A stretch of 64,000 nucleotides of DNA from Krasilnikovia cinnamomea (GTDB taxonomy: Bacteria; Actinomycetota; Actinomycetes; Mycobacteriales; Micromonosporaceae): positions 372,001 through 436,000 of the forward strand of contig NZ_SHKY01000001.1 of assembly GCF_004217545.1 (NCBI RefSeq), given 5' to 3'. Under the pieces are notes generated by a model. It saw only the letters and a list, made by a program, of their open reading frames with translations, was not told the DNA's origin and made no database searches. The position numbers and the translations under genes were made by a program. Of this stretch, positions 46,456-53,876 are shown piece by piece (positions within the stretch are counted from its first letter, which is position 1; each line of letters begins with the position of its first letter).

Positions 46456-48222
46456 TCAGGACAGCGGCGGGTACGCGTTGGCCATCAGCTCACGGAACTG
46501 GGCGGAGAACCAGGCCCCCGACAGGGGAGCCCCGGACAGGGCACCGGTCAGGTTGTTGCCGTTGCGGGCGTTGCCGGTGTACGTCGGGTCGCACATCCGG
46601 TCGAAACCCTTGCCCTCGTCGTTCGGGATGAGGGTGCTGGAGCCGTCCGACTCCCCCGGCGGCTTGACCCACACGTACGCGTCGATGCCCGGTTCGGGGG
46701 CCGCCGTGGGCCGCTCGCCCAGGCCCGCACCGGACTGGTTGCACCAGTTGCCGGCGTGGATGCGGCGGTCGACGCGCGACTCGTTGACGAACGTGTTCAC
46801 GTCCGTCGACGTGCTGGCCCGGGTGGGCCGGTTCGGGCCGCCCCAGCCGTTGCGGGAGGTGTCGATGAGCATCCCGATGCCCGGGTCGAAGCCGATCGAG
46901 ACGAGCTTGCTCCGGAACGCGGTGGCGAACGTCAGCTCGTCGACGTACTGGTTCCAGTCGATCCACTTCGACTGCCGTACGGAGGTCCCGTTGACCGTCG
47001 AGGCGACCGTGAAGTGCGGCTCCCGCAGCGCCGAGTAGTTGGCGGTGTCGGTGATGAACCCGGTGACGTTGCGGACGTCCCCGGAGGCCCGGGCGGTCTG
47101 CAGCATCAGGTCGGCGGTGGGGCCGAAGCTGGAATCCCAGCCGATCCAGCCGTGGTGCGCCGCGTCGAGGTAGTTGTAGGTGTTGCCGATCGCCCCGAGC
47201 TTGCGCAGCGCGTACGCGATGCCGTTGACGTATCCGCCGTTGCTCTTCATGGTGTCGCACATCGCGGTGGCACCGGCCTGGCCGGCGGTGTTGGTGACCA
47301 GGTTCGGCAACGAGTCGATCTCGATGACGTTGATGATGCGCAGGCCGCGGTACCTGGCGTCGGCCTGGATCGCGGCGATCGGGTCGATGTACTCGGCCTG
47401 GTAGCGGGGCAGGTCGGTGGGCCCCAGTTCGCCGTTGGAGGCCAGCGCGGCGCAGTCGCGGCCGGGCAGGTTGTAGATGACGAGCTGGATGTAGCCGGCG
47501 CCCTGGGCGAGCGCGGCGTCGAGGTGGTCGCGCAGACCCATGGCGCCGTTGGAACCGCTGCCGGTGGCGCCGTCGATGGCGGCGATCCGGTCCAGCCACA
47601 CGGCGGTGGGGTTCTGCGAGATCCGGCTGCCGCCCGGCTCGGCCTCCGCCTTGGCCCTCCACTCGGGATTGACGTAGCCCTTGGCCCCGACGTACGGGTT
47701 GTCGACCCGCGACCCGGGGGCCGGCGAGGTCGGGGGCGTGGTGGGCGGGGTGGTCGGGGGCGGGGTGGTCGGGGGCGGGGTGGTCGGGGTCGTGCCGGTG
47801 CAGGCGACGCCGTTGAGCGAGAACGTGGCGGGGGCCGTGTTGGTGCCGGAGTAGTCGGCGTTGAAGCCGAGCGACGCCGTGGCGTCGGTGGCCAGCGACG
47901 CGGACCAGCCGGGATTGGCCACGCTGACCCGCTGGCCGGACTGGCTGAAGGTGCCGTTCCAGCCCTGGGTGATGCGCTGGTTGCCGGCGAACTCCCAGGT
48001 CAGCGTCCAGCCGTCGGTGATCGGGTCGCCGAGGTTGGTCAGGTTGATCGACCCGGTGAACCCGGTGTTCCACTGGTTGACGGAGTAGGCCACGCGGCAG
48101 CCGGCCGCCGCGTGCGCGCCGGGGGCGAGCGCGACGACGCCGGCGCCCGAAACGGCGGCGGCGAGGGCCGCGGTGGCACCGCGTGCCAGGCGTGAGCGCC
48201 GGGTGGGTGGATCGGATCTCAT
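46456..48222 (-). CDS. Secreted GH6 cellulase with N-terminal CBM2
   Basis: A 588-residue exported cellulase. After a signal peptide (about residues 1-39) comes a CBM2 cellulose-binding module (residues 40-142; CRVAYSVNQWNTGFTGSINL and WNGTFSQSGQ, with surface Trp and Cys at both ends). A Pro/Thr linker leads to a GH6 catalytic domain from about 170. The GH6 parts are VIYNLPGRDCAALASNGE, RIINVIEIDSLPNLVTNT, YNYLDAAHHGWIGWD, and DAYVWVKPPGESDGSS near the end. It degrades cellulose from chain ends or internally; the subtype cannot be fixed by eye. ATG 48222 follows GAGGAG. An exact CebR-type operator lies 149 bases upstream. Confidence 0.94.
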   Translation of the reverse strand: MRSDPPTRRSRLARGATAALAAAVSGAGVVALAPGAHAAAGCRVAYSVNQWNTGFTGSINLTNLGDPITDGWTLTWEFAGNQRITQGWNGTFSQSGQRVSVANPGWSASLATDATASLGFNADYSGTNTAPATFSLNGVACTGTTPTTPPPTTPPPTTPPTTPPTSPAPGSRVDNPYVGAKGYVNPEWRAKAEAEPGGSRISQNPTAVWLDRIAAIDGATGSGSNGAMGLRDHLDAALAQGAGYIQLVIYNLPGRDCAALASNGELGPTDLPRYQAEYIDPIAAIQADARYRGLRIINVIEIDSLPNLVTNTAGQAGATAMCDTMKSNGGYVNGIAYALRKLGAIGNTYNYLDAAHHGWIGWDSSFGPTADLMLQTARASGDVRNVTGFITDTANYSALREPHFTVASTVNGTSVRQSKWIDWNQYVDELTFATAFRSKLVSIGFDPGIGMLIDTSRNGWGGPNRPTRASTSTDVNTFVNESRVDRRIHAGNWCNQSGAGLGERPTAAPEPGIDAYVWVKPPGESDGSSTLIPNDEGKGFDRMCDPTYTGNARNGNNLTGALSGAPLSGAWFSAQFRELMANAYPPLS

Positions 48223-48370
48223 GGTGGGGGCTCCTCGGGGATGGAGTGGGGGCGCGACCGGGCAGTGTGGCCGGGCTGACCGGCGAGGTCGCGACTGCCG
48301 ACACCCGGGGCCGGTCGGCGGTGATCGACACATGGACATCGGTCACTGCGACCGCCCCGTCAGCATGGCA

Positions 48371-48384
48371 TGGGAGCGCTCCCA
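48371..48384. promoter_or_regulatory. CebR-type operator TGGGAGCGCTCCCA
   Basis: A perfect 14-base palindrome identical to the published CebR operator of Streptomyces, where the LacI-family repressor CebR is released by cello-oligosaccharides. It lies upstream of the GH6 cellulase, the expected kind of target. cebR itself is not in the window. Confidence 0.9.
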
Positions 48385-48432
48385 GCGCAATCGTTCTGTG
48401 ACGACTCGGAAACAGCTGAGTAACCGGCGGTG

Positions 48433-49416
48433 CTACGGCAGGTCGAAGGTGGCCACCACCGGGGCGTGGTCCGACTCGGGGTACTTGCGGTCCGTGGCGA
48501 ACGACGCGCTCTCGTCGTGCAGCACCTCGTTGTGGATCTCCGAGCCCCGGTAGTAGGCCAGCAGATTGCGGGTCACCAGCAGGTGGTCCAACATCTCGCC
48601 CCGGCCCTGGTGGAACAGCGTGTACCGGTTCGACAACGGCACCGTGTTCTCGATCGGCACGAGGACCCGGCCCGCCAGATCACCGTTGCCGGTGTCCTCG
48701 ACGTTGCCCCGGATGGCCAGCACGGGCACGTCGTCGGGGGTGGCGTTGAAATCGCCCGCCACGATGACCCGCGCCGCCGGGTCGGCGTCCAGGATCCGGT
48801 CGACCAGGCGGCGCACCTCCACCGCCTGCGCCATCCGTTTCATGCTGGACAGGAACACCCCCTCGGCCCAGGCGTCGGCCGCGCGCCAGGTGTACGCGTC
48901 CACGGTCTGCCCCGGGATCGGGGTGGGGATCTTCGACTTGAGGTGGACGTTGATCATGTGCAGCGGGAGACCGTCGGGGGTGGACAGTTCGACGTGCAGG
49001 ATCGGCCGCTCGACGCTCACCTCGACCGGCGCTGCGTCGGCGGGCACCGCGGTCAGCCGCTGATAGCGGGGCGCGGCCACCAGCTGGTGTTTGAGCTGCT
49101 CGCGGGCCACCACGGGCAGGGCGGTGGCGACGACCAGGTTCCGTTCGTCGTACACCTCGTCGCCCTGCGGGCGGGTGCTGACCAGCTCGGCCCGCTCCAG
49201 CGCGGTCCCGGTCAGCAGCTCGCGCAGGGCCAGCAGCGCGCGCGGGCGGCCGGGCCGCTCCTGGCCGTTGACCTCCTGGAAGCAGACCACGTCGGCGCGC
49301 AGCCGGGCGATCTGCGGGCGCATCAGGGTAATCCGCTCGCCGAGGCTGGGCCGCTCCCCGGCCGCGGTCTCGTCGAAGTTCTCCAGGTTGAACGTGGCCA
49401 CCCGCAGCTCTGCCAT
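48433..49416 (-). CDS. Endonuclease/exonuclease/phosphatase-family hydrolase
   Basis: A 327-residue EEP-superfamily enzyme. RVATFNLENFDE, VCFQEVNGQ (metal Glu), MINVHLKSK, VAGDFNATPDD and the C-terminal SDHAPVVATF supply the active-site residues. The fold covers nucleases, phosphodiesterases and inositol or sphingolipid phosphatases; the substrate cannot be told. There is no signal peptide. The start is ATG 49416; a frame extending to 49473 has no support. It lies on the minus strand downstream of the glycosidase remnant. Confidence 0.85.
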   Translation of the reverse strand: MAELRVATFNLENFDETAAGERPSLGERITLMRPQIARLRADVVCFQEVNGQERPGRPRALLALRELLTGTALERAELVSTRPQGDEVYDERNLVVATALPVVAREQLKHQLVAAPRYQRLTAVPADAAPVEVSVERPILHVELSTPDGLPLHMINVHLKSKIPTPIPGQTVDAYTWRAADAWAEGVFLSSMKRMAQAVEVRRLVDRILDADPAARVIVAGDFNATPDDVPVLAIRGNVEDTGNGDLAGRVLVPIENTVPLSNRYTLFHQGRGEMLDHLLVTRNLLAYYRGSEIHNEVLHDESASFATDRKYPESDHAPVVATFDLP

Positions 49417-49476
49417 GCCCCACGCTAGCCCCGGAACCTGCTCTGACCTGCGGTTCTGTCGGTGATTTCGCACCGG

Positions 49477-50350
49477 TCAACTAATCGCGGCCGATCCGGC
49501 GACCCCGGCCGTGTCGGCCGGGGTCGCCGGGGCGCTCAGTCCCCCGAGCTCCGGCCCGGCCGGGGCGCCAGCGCGCACCCCGGCGAAGCTCGTCGTGAAG
49601 TGCTGGTCGGCCCCGGAGTACTGCAGGTAGAAGTCGCTGTTGCTGGGCCCGTCCTGGCTGACCACGGTCTGGAAGGCGCCGTCGGCCTTGTCGAGCCTCA
49701 CCCACGCGGCGGCGGTGTAGTCCGATGCCGTGTTCAGCAGGGGCGCACCGGTGCCCAGGTACTGCGTCGCGCCGTCCAGGGCCACGGCCTGTCCGGTGTG
49801 ACCGGCGACGAAGGCGGCGCCACCGACCGGGGTCGCGTCGTGGCCACCGGCAGCGGCCACGCCCGTGCCGTCGAGCGGGTAGATGGCGATCCCGGTGAGC
49901 CCGGGTGTGCCGGGTGCCGGCTGGGGCACCTGACCGGCCGAGCCGTCCGCCTCGGCGATGATCCTGGTGTTGATCGCCCGGACCTGGTCGAGGTCCATCT
50001 GGCCACCCGCCGGTCGTACGTGAAGAAGCCGTTGACCTCCCCGCGACGTCAGTGAGCTGGGTGTACACGGCCGCGCTGATGCCGCACGCCCGCGTCGGGG
50101 CGAGCACGTCCTCCTGGTTGTCCCACGTACTTGCCGGTCAGGGTCGCCGCGCCGGGCTCCATCTCGTACGCGTGCCCGTCGCCGAACCACATGTGGTTGG
50201 CGACCTTGAAGCCGAAGCCGCCGTGCTCGCCGTCGATGGCCACCCGCTCGCCGCTGGGCGACAGGTAGGCCGGGCCGAGGTACTGGTGGAAGTCGATCAC
50301 GCCGCCGTGCGCGCCGGCGGAGACCGGCGTCGCCGTGCGAGTTGCTGGCT
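49477..50350 (-). pseudogene. Remnant of a GH2-type glycoside hydrolase with C-terminal LamG domain
   Basis: Three reading frames, read in order on the minus strand, join into one protein. Segment one is near 50325-50130 (GGVIDFHQYLGP, IDGEHGGFGFKV, HMWFGDGHAYEMEP). Segment two, near 50125-50045, contains QEDVLAPTRACGISAAVYTQ. Segment three, from about 50020 to 49477, begins MDLDQVRAINTRIIAEADG and includes the LamG-like end (YTAAAWVRLDKADG, SDFYLQYSGADQ). Joining needs one extra G near 50130, one missing G near 50045 and one missing A near 50022. The catalytic N-terminal two-thirds is absent: the frame stops matching around 50350, where the XRE gene's promoter begins. It looks like a decayed beta-galactosidase-like gene. 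Confidence 0.75.
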
Positions 50351-50355
50351 AGACT
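50350..50355 (+). promoter_or_regulatory. Putative -10 element (TAGACT) of the XRE-CYTH operon
   Basis: TAGACT lies 61 bases before the GTG start, within an AGTTG/CAACT inverted repeat (50340-50344/50356-50360) that could be an autoregulatory operator. No good -35 is seen. Confidence 0.3.
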
Positions 50356-50416
50356 CAACTTTCGCGAGGGCCATCGGAGCCGCCCGACCCACTGACCGCC
50401 GACGGAAGGTGACACT

Positions 50417-51184
50417 GTGGACGGACCTGCCCCGGCTTTCGGCGAACTGCTACGCCAGCTCCGCCTCGCACGCGGCCTGTCGCTGCGCGCCTTCCAGCCG
50501 CTCACCAACCACTCGAAGAGCCTGATCGGCGACTGGGAGACCGGCCGCAAAGTACCAACGTCCGACATCGCCAAGCGCCTCGACCACCTCCTCGACGCCG
50601 GCGGTCGACTCGCCGCCGCAGCCGCAGCCACCCGCCCGCCTAACGCGCCGGACCGGATCGCGTCCGAGGTCGTCCGCCACTTCGCTCACCAGGGCCCGGT
50701 CGCTGACGAGATCAGACGACGCGCCGAGGTCGCCGGGCAAGTCGACGTGCTGGCAATTCGCGGCCTCGGCATCCTCGGCCTCAACGACTCTCTGCTACGG
50801 CCCACGCTGGCCCGACGCGGCTGCCCGTTGAAGGCGCGCATCCTGCTGCTCGAACCCGGCTGCGAGGCGGCCGCCACCCGGGCGGGTGAAATCGGCGAGA
50901 ACCCCGCCGCGTTCGCCTCCGGCATCAAATTCACGCTCGCCCGGCTCGAGGAGCTGACGGCGTCCGCGGAGAACCTCGACCTGACCGTGTCCCTGTACTC
51001 CAGCCAGCCGATCTGGCGCACCATCCGTGTCGACGATGTCCTCTGGGTGTCGAGCTTCGCCCCTGGCTGGGAGGGCCACGAGTCGACGATCTACGAAATC
51101 CCCAAGACACCGCGCGGAAGCTTCTGGTCAGGCTACTGCAAACAGTTCGACGAGATGTCCGCCCACGCCCGCCGCGTCATCTGA
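50417..51184 (+). CDS. XRE-family regulator with C-terminal sensor-like domain (DUF5919-like)
   Basis: A 255-residue protein. Residues 8-68 are an XRE helix-turn-helix (FGELLRQLRLARGLSLRAFQ, then SLIGDWETGRKVPTSDIAKRL). The C-terminal half (residues 90-255) carries LGILGLNDSLLRPTLARRGC, KARILLLEPGCEAAATRAGE, SLYSSQPIWRTIRVDDVLWV and GHESTIYEIPKTPRGSFWSG. I associate this pattern with a phospholipase-D-like, non-catalytic sensor domain common in actinomycetes, tentatively DUF5919. GTG 50417 has GGAAGGTG six bases upstream. The CYTH gene follows ten bases after its stop. Confidence 0.82.
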   Translation: MDGPAPAFGELLRQLRLARGLSLRAFQPLTNHSKSLIGDWETGRKVPTSDIAKRLDHLLDAGGRLAAAAAATRPPNAPDRIASEVVRHFAHQGPVADEIRRRAEVAGQVDVLAIRGLGILGLNDSLLRPTLARRGCPLKARILLLEPGCEAAATRAGEIGENPAAFASGIKFTLARLEELTASAENLDLTVSLYSSQPIWRTIRVDDVLWVSSFAPGWEGHESTIYEIPKTPRGSFWSGYCKQFDEMSAHARRVI

Positions 51185-51194
51185 GGAGTCCACG

Positions 51195-51755
51195 GTGATC
51201 GAAGCCGAGCTCAAGGCCCGCCTGAGCAACCCTGGAGCCGTCCGTGCCGCCCTGGCCGCCCGGGCAGCGCCGACCCGCGAGATCTACCAGGACACCTACT
51301 ACGACACCGCGGGCGAGGACCTCGACCACACCGGGCGGGAACTGCGGCTGCGCAGCGTCGACTCCGGTGAAGTTCGGAGCCACCTGCTGACCTTCAAGGA
51401 ACCGGCCGTCGACGAGGTTTCCGGGTCGAAGCCCGAGCACGAGTCGACCGTGGGAGCGCCGCGGGCCGTCGACCACCTCCTGCGCTCGCTCGGGTATCAC
51501 CCAATAGTCGAGCTGATCAAGGAATGCGAGAACTATCGGCTGTCCCACCTCGGCCGTGACTTTCTGGCCACGGTGGTCGAGGTGCCGGAGATCGTTGGCA
51601 CCTTCCTCGAAGTAGAGACGATGGCCGAAGCGCACGAGGTCGACAAGGCGCTCGCCGCAGCTCTGGATCTTCTCGGCGAACTGGGCGTCACCGCAGGCGA
51701 GCTGACCACAGAGCTGTACACGGACGCGGTCCGTGCCGCTCGCGCCGCCCGGTAG
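51195..51755 (+). CDS. CYTH-domain protein (class IV adenylyl cyclase / triphosphatase type)
   Basis: A 186-residue CYTH domain. The signature ExExK is present at the N-terminus (IEAELKAR). Basic and acidic strands follow (DTYYDTAGEDLDHTGRELRL, LTFKEPAVDE, ATVVEVPEIVGTFLEVETM), forming the charged triphosphate tunnel. Members act as CyaB-like adenylyl cyclases, thiamine triphosphatases or inorganic triphosphatases. The YDT and TFLEVET pattern is closest to CyaB, but cyclase activity cannot be assumed. GTG 51195 has GAGGAG six bases upstream. It is coupled to the XRE-type gene, ten bases apart. Confidence 0.86.
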   Translation: MIEAELKARLSNPGAVRAALAARAAPTREIYQDTYYDTAGEDLDHTGRELRLRSVDSGEVRSHLLTFKEPAVDEVSGSKPEHESTVGAPRAVDHLLRSLGYHPIVELIKECENYRLSHLGRDFLATVVEVPEIVGTFLEVETMAEAHEVDKALAAALDLLGELGVTAGELTTELYTDAVRAARAAR

Positions 51756-51934
51756 CGGACGGCTGTCCGCGGCTCCGTCCGCGTCCACATTTCCGGAGGT
51801 GGACAAGGCTCGGACGTCCCCGCCTCCACACTCGGTGATCGCGCCGCCACGATCGGAGCGGGAGGCGGCGGCCGTACCCGATGGTTCGCGATCAGTCCCG
51901 CCGTCTCCCCCGATCAACGGTGGAGGTGGAATTG

Positions 51935-52063
51935 ATGTTGCTGTCCATGCGATTGCTCAGGACGGGAAGGGCCCGCGCCCGGGCGGCACTGAGGGCGGCT
52001 GCCGCTCGGGAGGAAGCCGAGCGGCGCGCAGCGTACGAGCGCATCCGCGGGCTCGCCCGGTGA
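51935..52063 (+). CDS. Very small basic protein, 42 residues
   Basis: A short gene encoding MLLSMRLLRTGRARARAALR followed by an Ala/Arg/Glu helix (residues 21-42), probably one amphipathic helix. Support comes from GGAGGTGG seven or so bases before the ATG and from a four-base overlap (GTGA) with the next start. Such coupling is hard to explain by chance. Function unknown. Confidence 0.5.
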   Translation: MLLSMRLLRTGRARARAALRAAAAREEAERRAAYERIRGLAR

Positions 52064-52347
52064 GCGGGGAGCACCAGGCGGCCCGGCCGTCCTGGGACTG
52101 CGCCGCGTGCGCTAGGCCCTGGCCATGCGATCCGGCCCAAGAACGGCTGGCGACCGATACCGGCGGTGGCACGAGGCTGGCCGTACTGATGTGGACCTAC
52201 CTTGAGACCTACTGCAGCGACCGTCACGACGGACCGCTCGGGGAGGTCTTTGAGCGGTTCATCGCCTGGACGCGTCGGTCCAGGGCACCCCGGATGCCGA
52301 TCGGGGGGCCAACCCCAACCCGTTCGGGGGAGCGGGCGCAGGCTTGA
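52060..52347 (+). CDS. Small Cys-containing protein, 95 residues, unknown function
   Basis: GTG 52060 overlaps the previous stop (GTGA). The protein begins SGEHQAARPSWDCAACARPW and has a CxxC-x4-C cluster (DCAACARPWPC) suited to metal binding. A helical region follows, LAVLMWTYLETYCSDR with VFERFIAWTRR. I recall similar RPSWDC-PWPC proteins from Micromonosporaceae, with no assigned function. It is probably co-transcribed with the 42-residue gene and possibly with the XRE-CYTH pair upstream. Confidence 0.6.
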   Translation: MSGEHQAARPSWDCAACARPWPCDPAQERLATDTGGGTRLAVLMWTYLETYCSDRHDGPLGEVFERFIAWTRRSRAPRMPIGGPTPTRSGERAQA

Positions 52348-52374
52348 ATGGGGCGAGCAGCGGGCGCAGTGGAC

Positions 52375-52390
52375 GGGCGGTCAGCCGCCC
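52375..52390. terminator. Short hairpin between converging genes
   Basis: GGGCGG-TCAG-CCGCCC spans the stop codon of the UDP-glucose dehydrogenase gene, 27 bases past the converging stop at 52347. The stem is short, so the terminator role is tentative. Confidence 0.35.
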
Positions 52391-53745
52391 ACCGACAGAT
52401 AGCGGTAGCCGAGGCGGCGCATGCGCTCCGCGTCGAGGCAGTGCCGCCCGTCCAGCAGCACCGGCGTACGCATGGTCGGCAGCAGTTTGCCCCAGTCCAG
52501 GTCGAGGTAGTGCGACCACTTGGTCACCAGCACCACCGCGTCGCTGTCGTCGAACACCGCCTCGGCGCTGTCGCAGAGGTGCCGGGCCAGGTCCGGCCGC
52601 TCGCGGCGGAAGCGCTCGGCGGCCACCGGGTCGTGCAACGCCACCCGTGCCCCGTGCGCGATCAGCTGCTCGGCGATGTCGGTCGCCGGAGAGTCGCGCA
52701 GATCGTCCGTCTCCGGCTTGAACGCGAGCCCGAGCAGGCCGATCCGCCGGCCCTTGATCAGGCGCAGCTCGTCGAGGAGCCGATCCACCACCATGCGGCG
52801 CTGGCGCGCGTTGACCTCCCGGGCGGCCTGCACGATCGGCATGTCGTGGTGGTACTCCCCCGCGGTGGTGATCAGCGCCGCGGTGTCCTTGCCGAAGCAG
52901 GAGCCGCCCCAGCCCACCCCGGGCTCCAGGAACCGCGGCCCGATCCGGGCGTCGAGCCCGGTGCCGCGGGCCACCTCCATGATGTCGGCGCCGACCCGGC
53001 CCGCCAGCCGGCCGATCTCGTTGATGTAGCTGATCTTGATGGCGAGGAAGGCGTTCGCGGCGTACTTGATGAGCTCGGCGGAGGCCAGGTCGGTGGAGAC
53101 CATCGGCACCGCGCCGAGTTCACCCGGGCGGGGCAGGAACGTCGGCGGGGTGAAACTCTGGTTGAGGATGGGACGGTAGAGCTCGTTGAGCACGTGGAGG
53201 CTGCGCGGGTCGTCCGAGCCGATCACGATCCGGTCCGGGTACAGGGTGTCGAAGAGCGCGACGCCCTCGCGCAGGAACTCCGGGTTCGACGCCACCGCGA
53301 ACGCGCCGTCCGGGCGCCGCCCGTGAGCCCGCTCGAAGGACTCCCGCAGGATCGCGTCCACCCAGTTCCCGCTGCCGATCGGCACGGTCGACTTGTTCAC
53401 CACGACCGTGAACGGGCCGGCGACATGCTCGCCCACGGTCTCGGCGGCCGAGCGCAGGTACCGCAGGTCCGGGTTGCCGTCCGGCAGCGAGGGGGTCTGC
53501 ACCGCGATGAACACGACGTCCGCGCCCGGCACCGCCTCGGCGTACTCCGTGGTGAAGCGCAGCCGCTCGGCGGCCTCGGCCAGCAGCTCGTCCATGTGCG
53601 GCTCGTAGATCGGCGACCGGCCCGCCCGCAGCGACTCCACCTTCGCGGCGTCCAGGTCGACGCAGGTCACATCGTGTCCGAGATAGGCCAGGCACGCACC
53701 GGTGGTCAGTCCCACGTACCCCGTGCCGACAACACACACCTTCAT
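52381..53745 (-). CDS. UDP-glucose 6-dehydrogenase
   Basis: A 454-residue UDP-glucose/GDP-mannose dehydrogenase. The N-terminal Rossmann loop is KVCVVGTGYVGLTTGACLAY. VNKSTVPIGSGNWV, ASNPEFLREGVALFD and the catalytic cysteine in GVGWGGSCFGKDTAAL follow, then the C-terminal UDP-binding domain (LGLAFKPETDDLRDSP). It oxidises UDP-glucose to UDP-glucuronate for wall or capsule polymers. ATG 53745 was chosen because the Rossmann fold begins at once; the longer frame from 53832 adds an Arg-rich extension. It is divergent from the GGDEF gene. Confidence 0.94.
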   Translation of the reverse strand: MKVCVVGTGYVGLTTGACLAYLGHDVTCVDLDAAKVESLRAGRSPIYEPHMDELLAEAAERLRFTTEYAEAVPGADVVFIAVQTPSLPDGNPDLRYLRSAAETVGEHVAGPFTVVVNKSTVPIGSGNWVDAILRESFERAHGRRPDGAFAVASNPEFLREGVALFDTLYPDRIVIGSDDPRSLHVLNELYRPILNQSFTPPTFLPRPGELGAVPMVSTDLASAELIKYAANAFLAIKISYINEIGRLAGRVGADIMEVARGTGLDARIGPRFLEPGVGWGGSCFGKDTAALITTAGEYHHDMPIVQAAREVNARQRRMVVDRLLDELRLIKGRRIGLLGLAFKPETDDLRDSPATDIAEQLIAHGARVALHDPVAAERFRRERPDLARHLCDSAEAVFDDSDAVVLVTKWSHYLDLDWGKLLPTMRTPVLLDGRHCLDAERMRRLGYRYLSVGG

Positions 53746-53876
53746 CGCTGGTGTCCCTTTCCGCCGCCTGGATGCGCTGCGCCGCACCCGGTCCGCCACG
53801 GTAATGCACCGGGGCCCACAGGAAACCCCCATGGTTCCAGGCTCAAGGTCAGGGAGTCGCTGCCGACCTTAGGTCC

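Noticed and set aside
49440-49500. A possible tRNA gene in the gap before the glycosidase remnant
   Set aside because: No cloverleaf arms or T-loop could be formed; no tRNA was found in any gap of the window.
49477-52347. A full mobile element or phage island around the pseudogene
   Set aside because: No integrase, transposase, terminal inverted repeat or att-like duplication is visible. Only a truncation boundary is supported.
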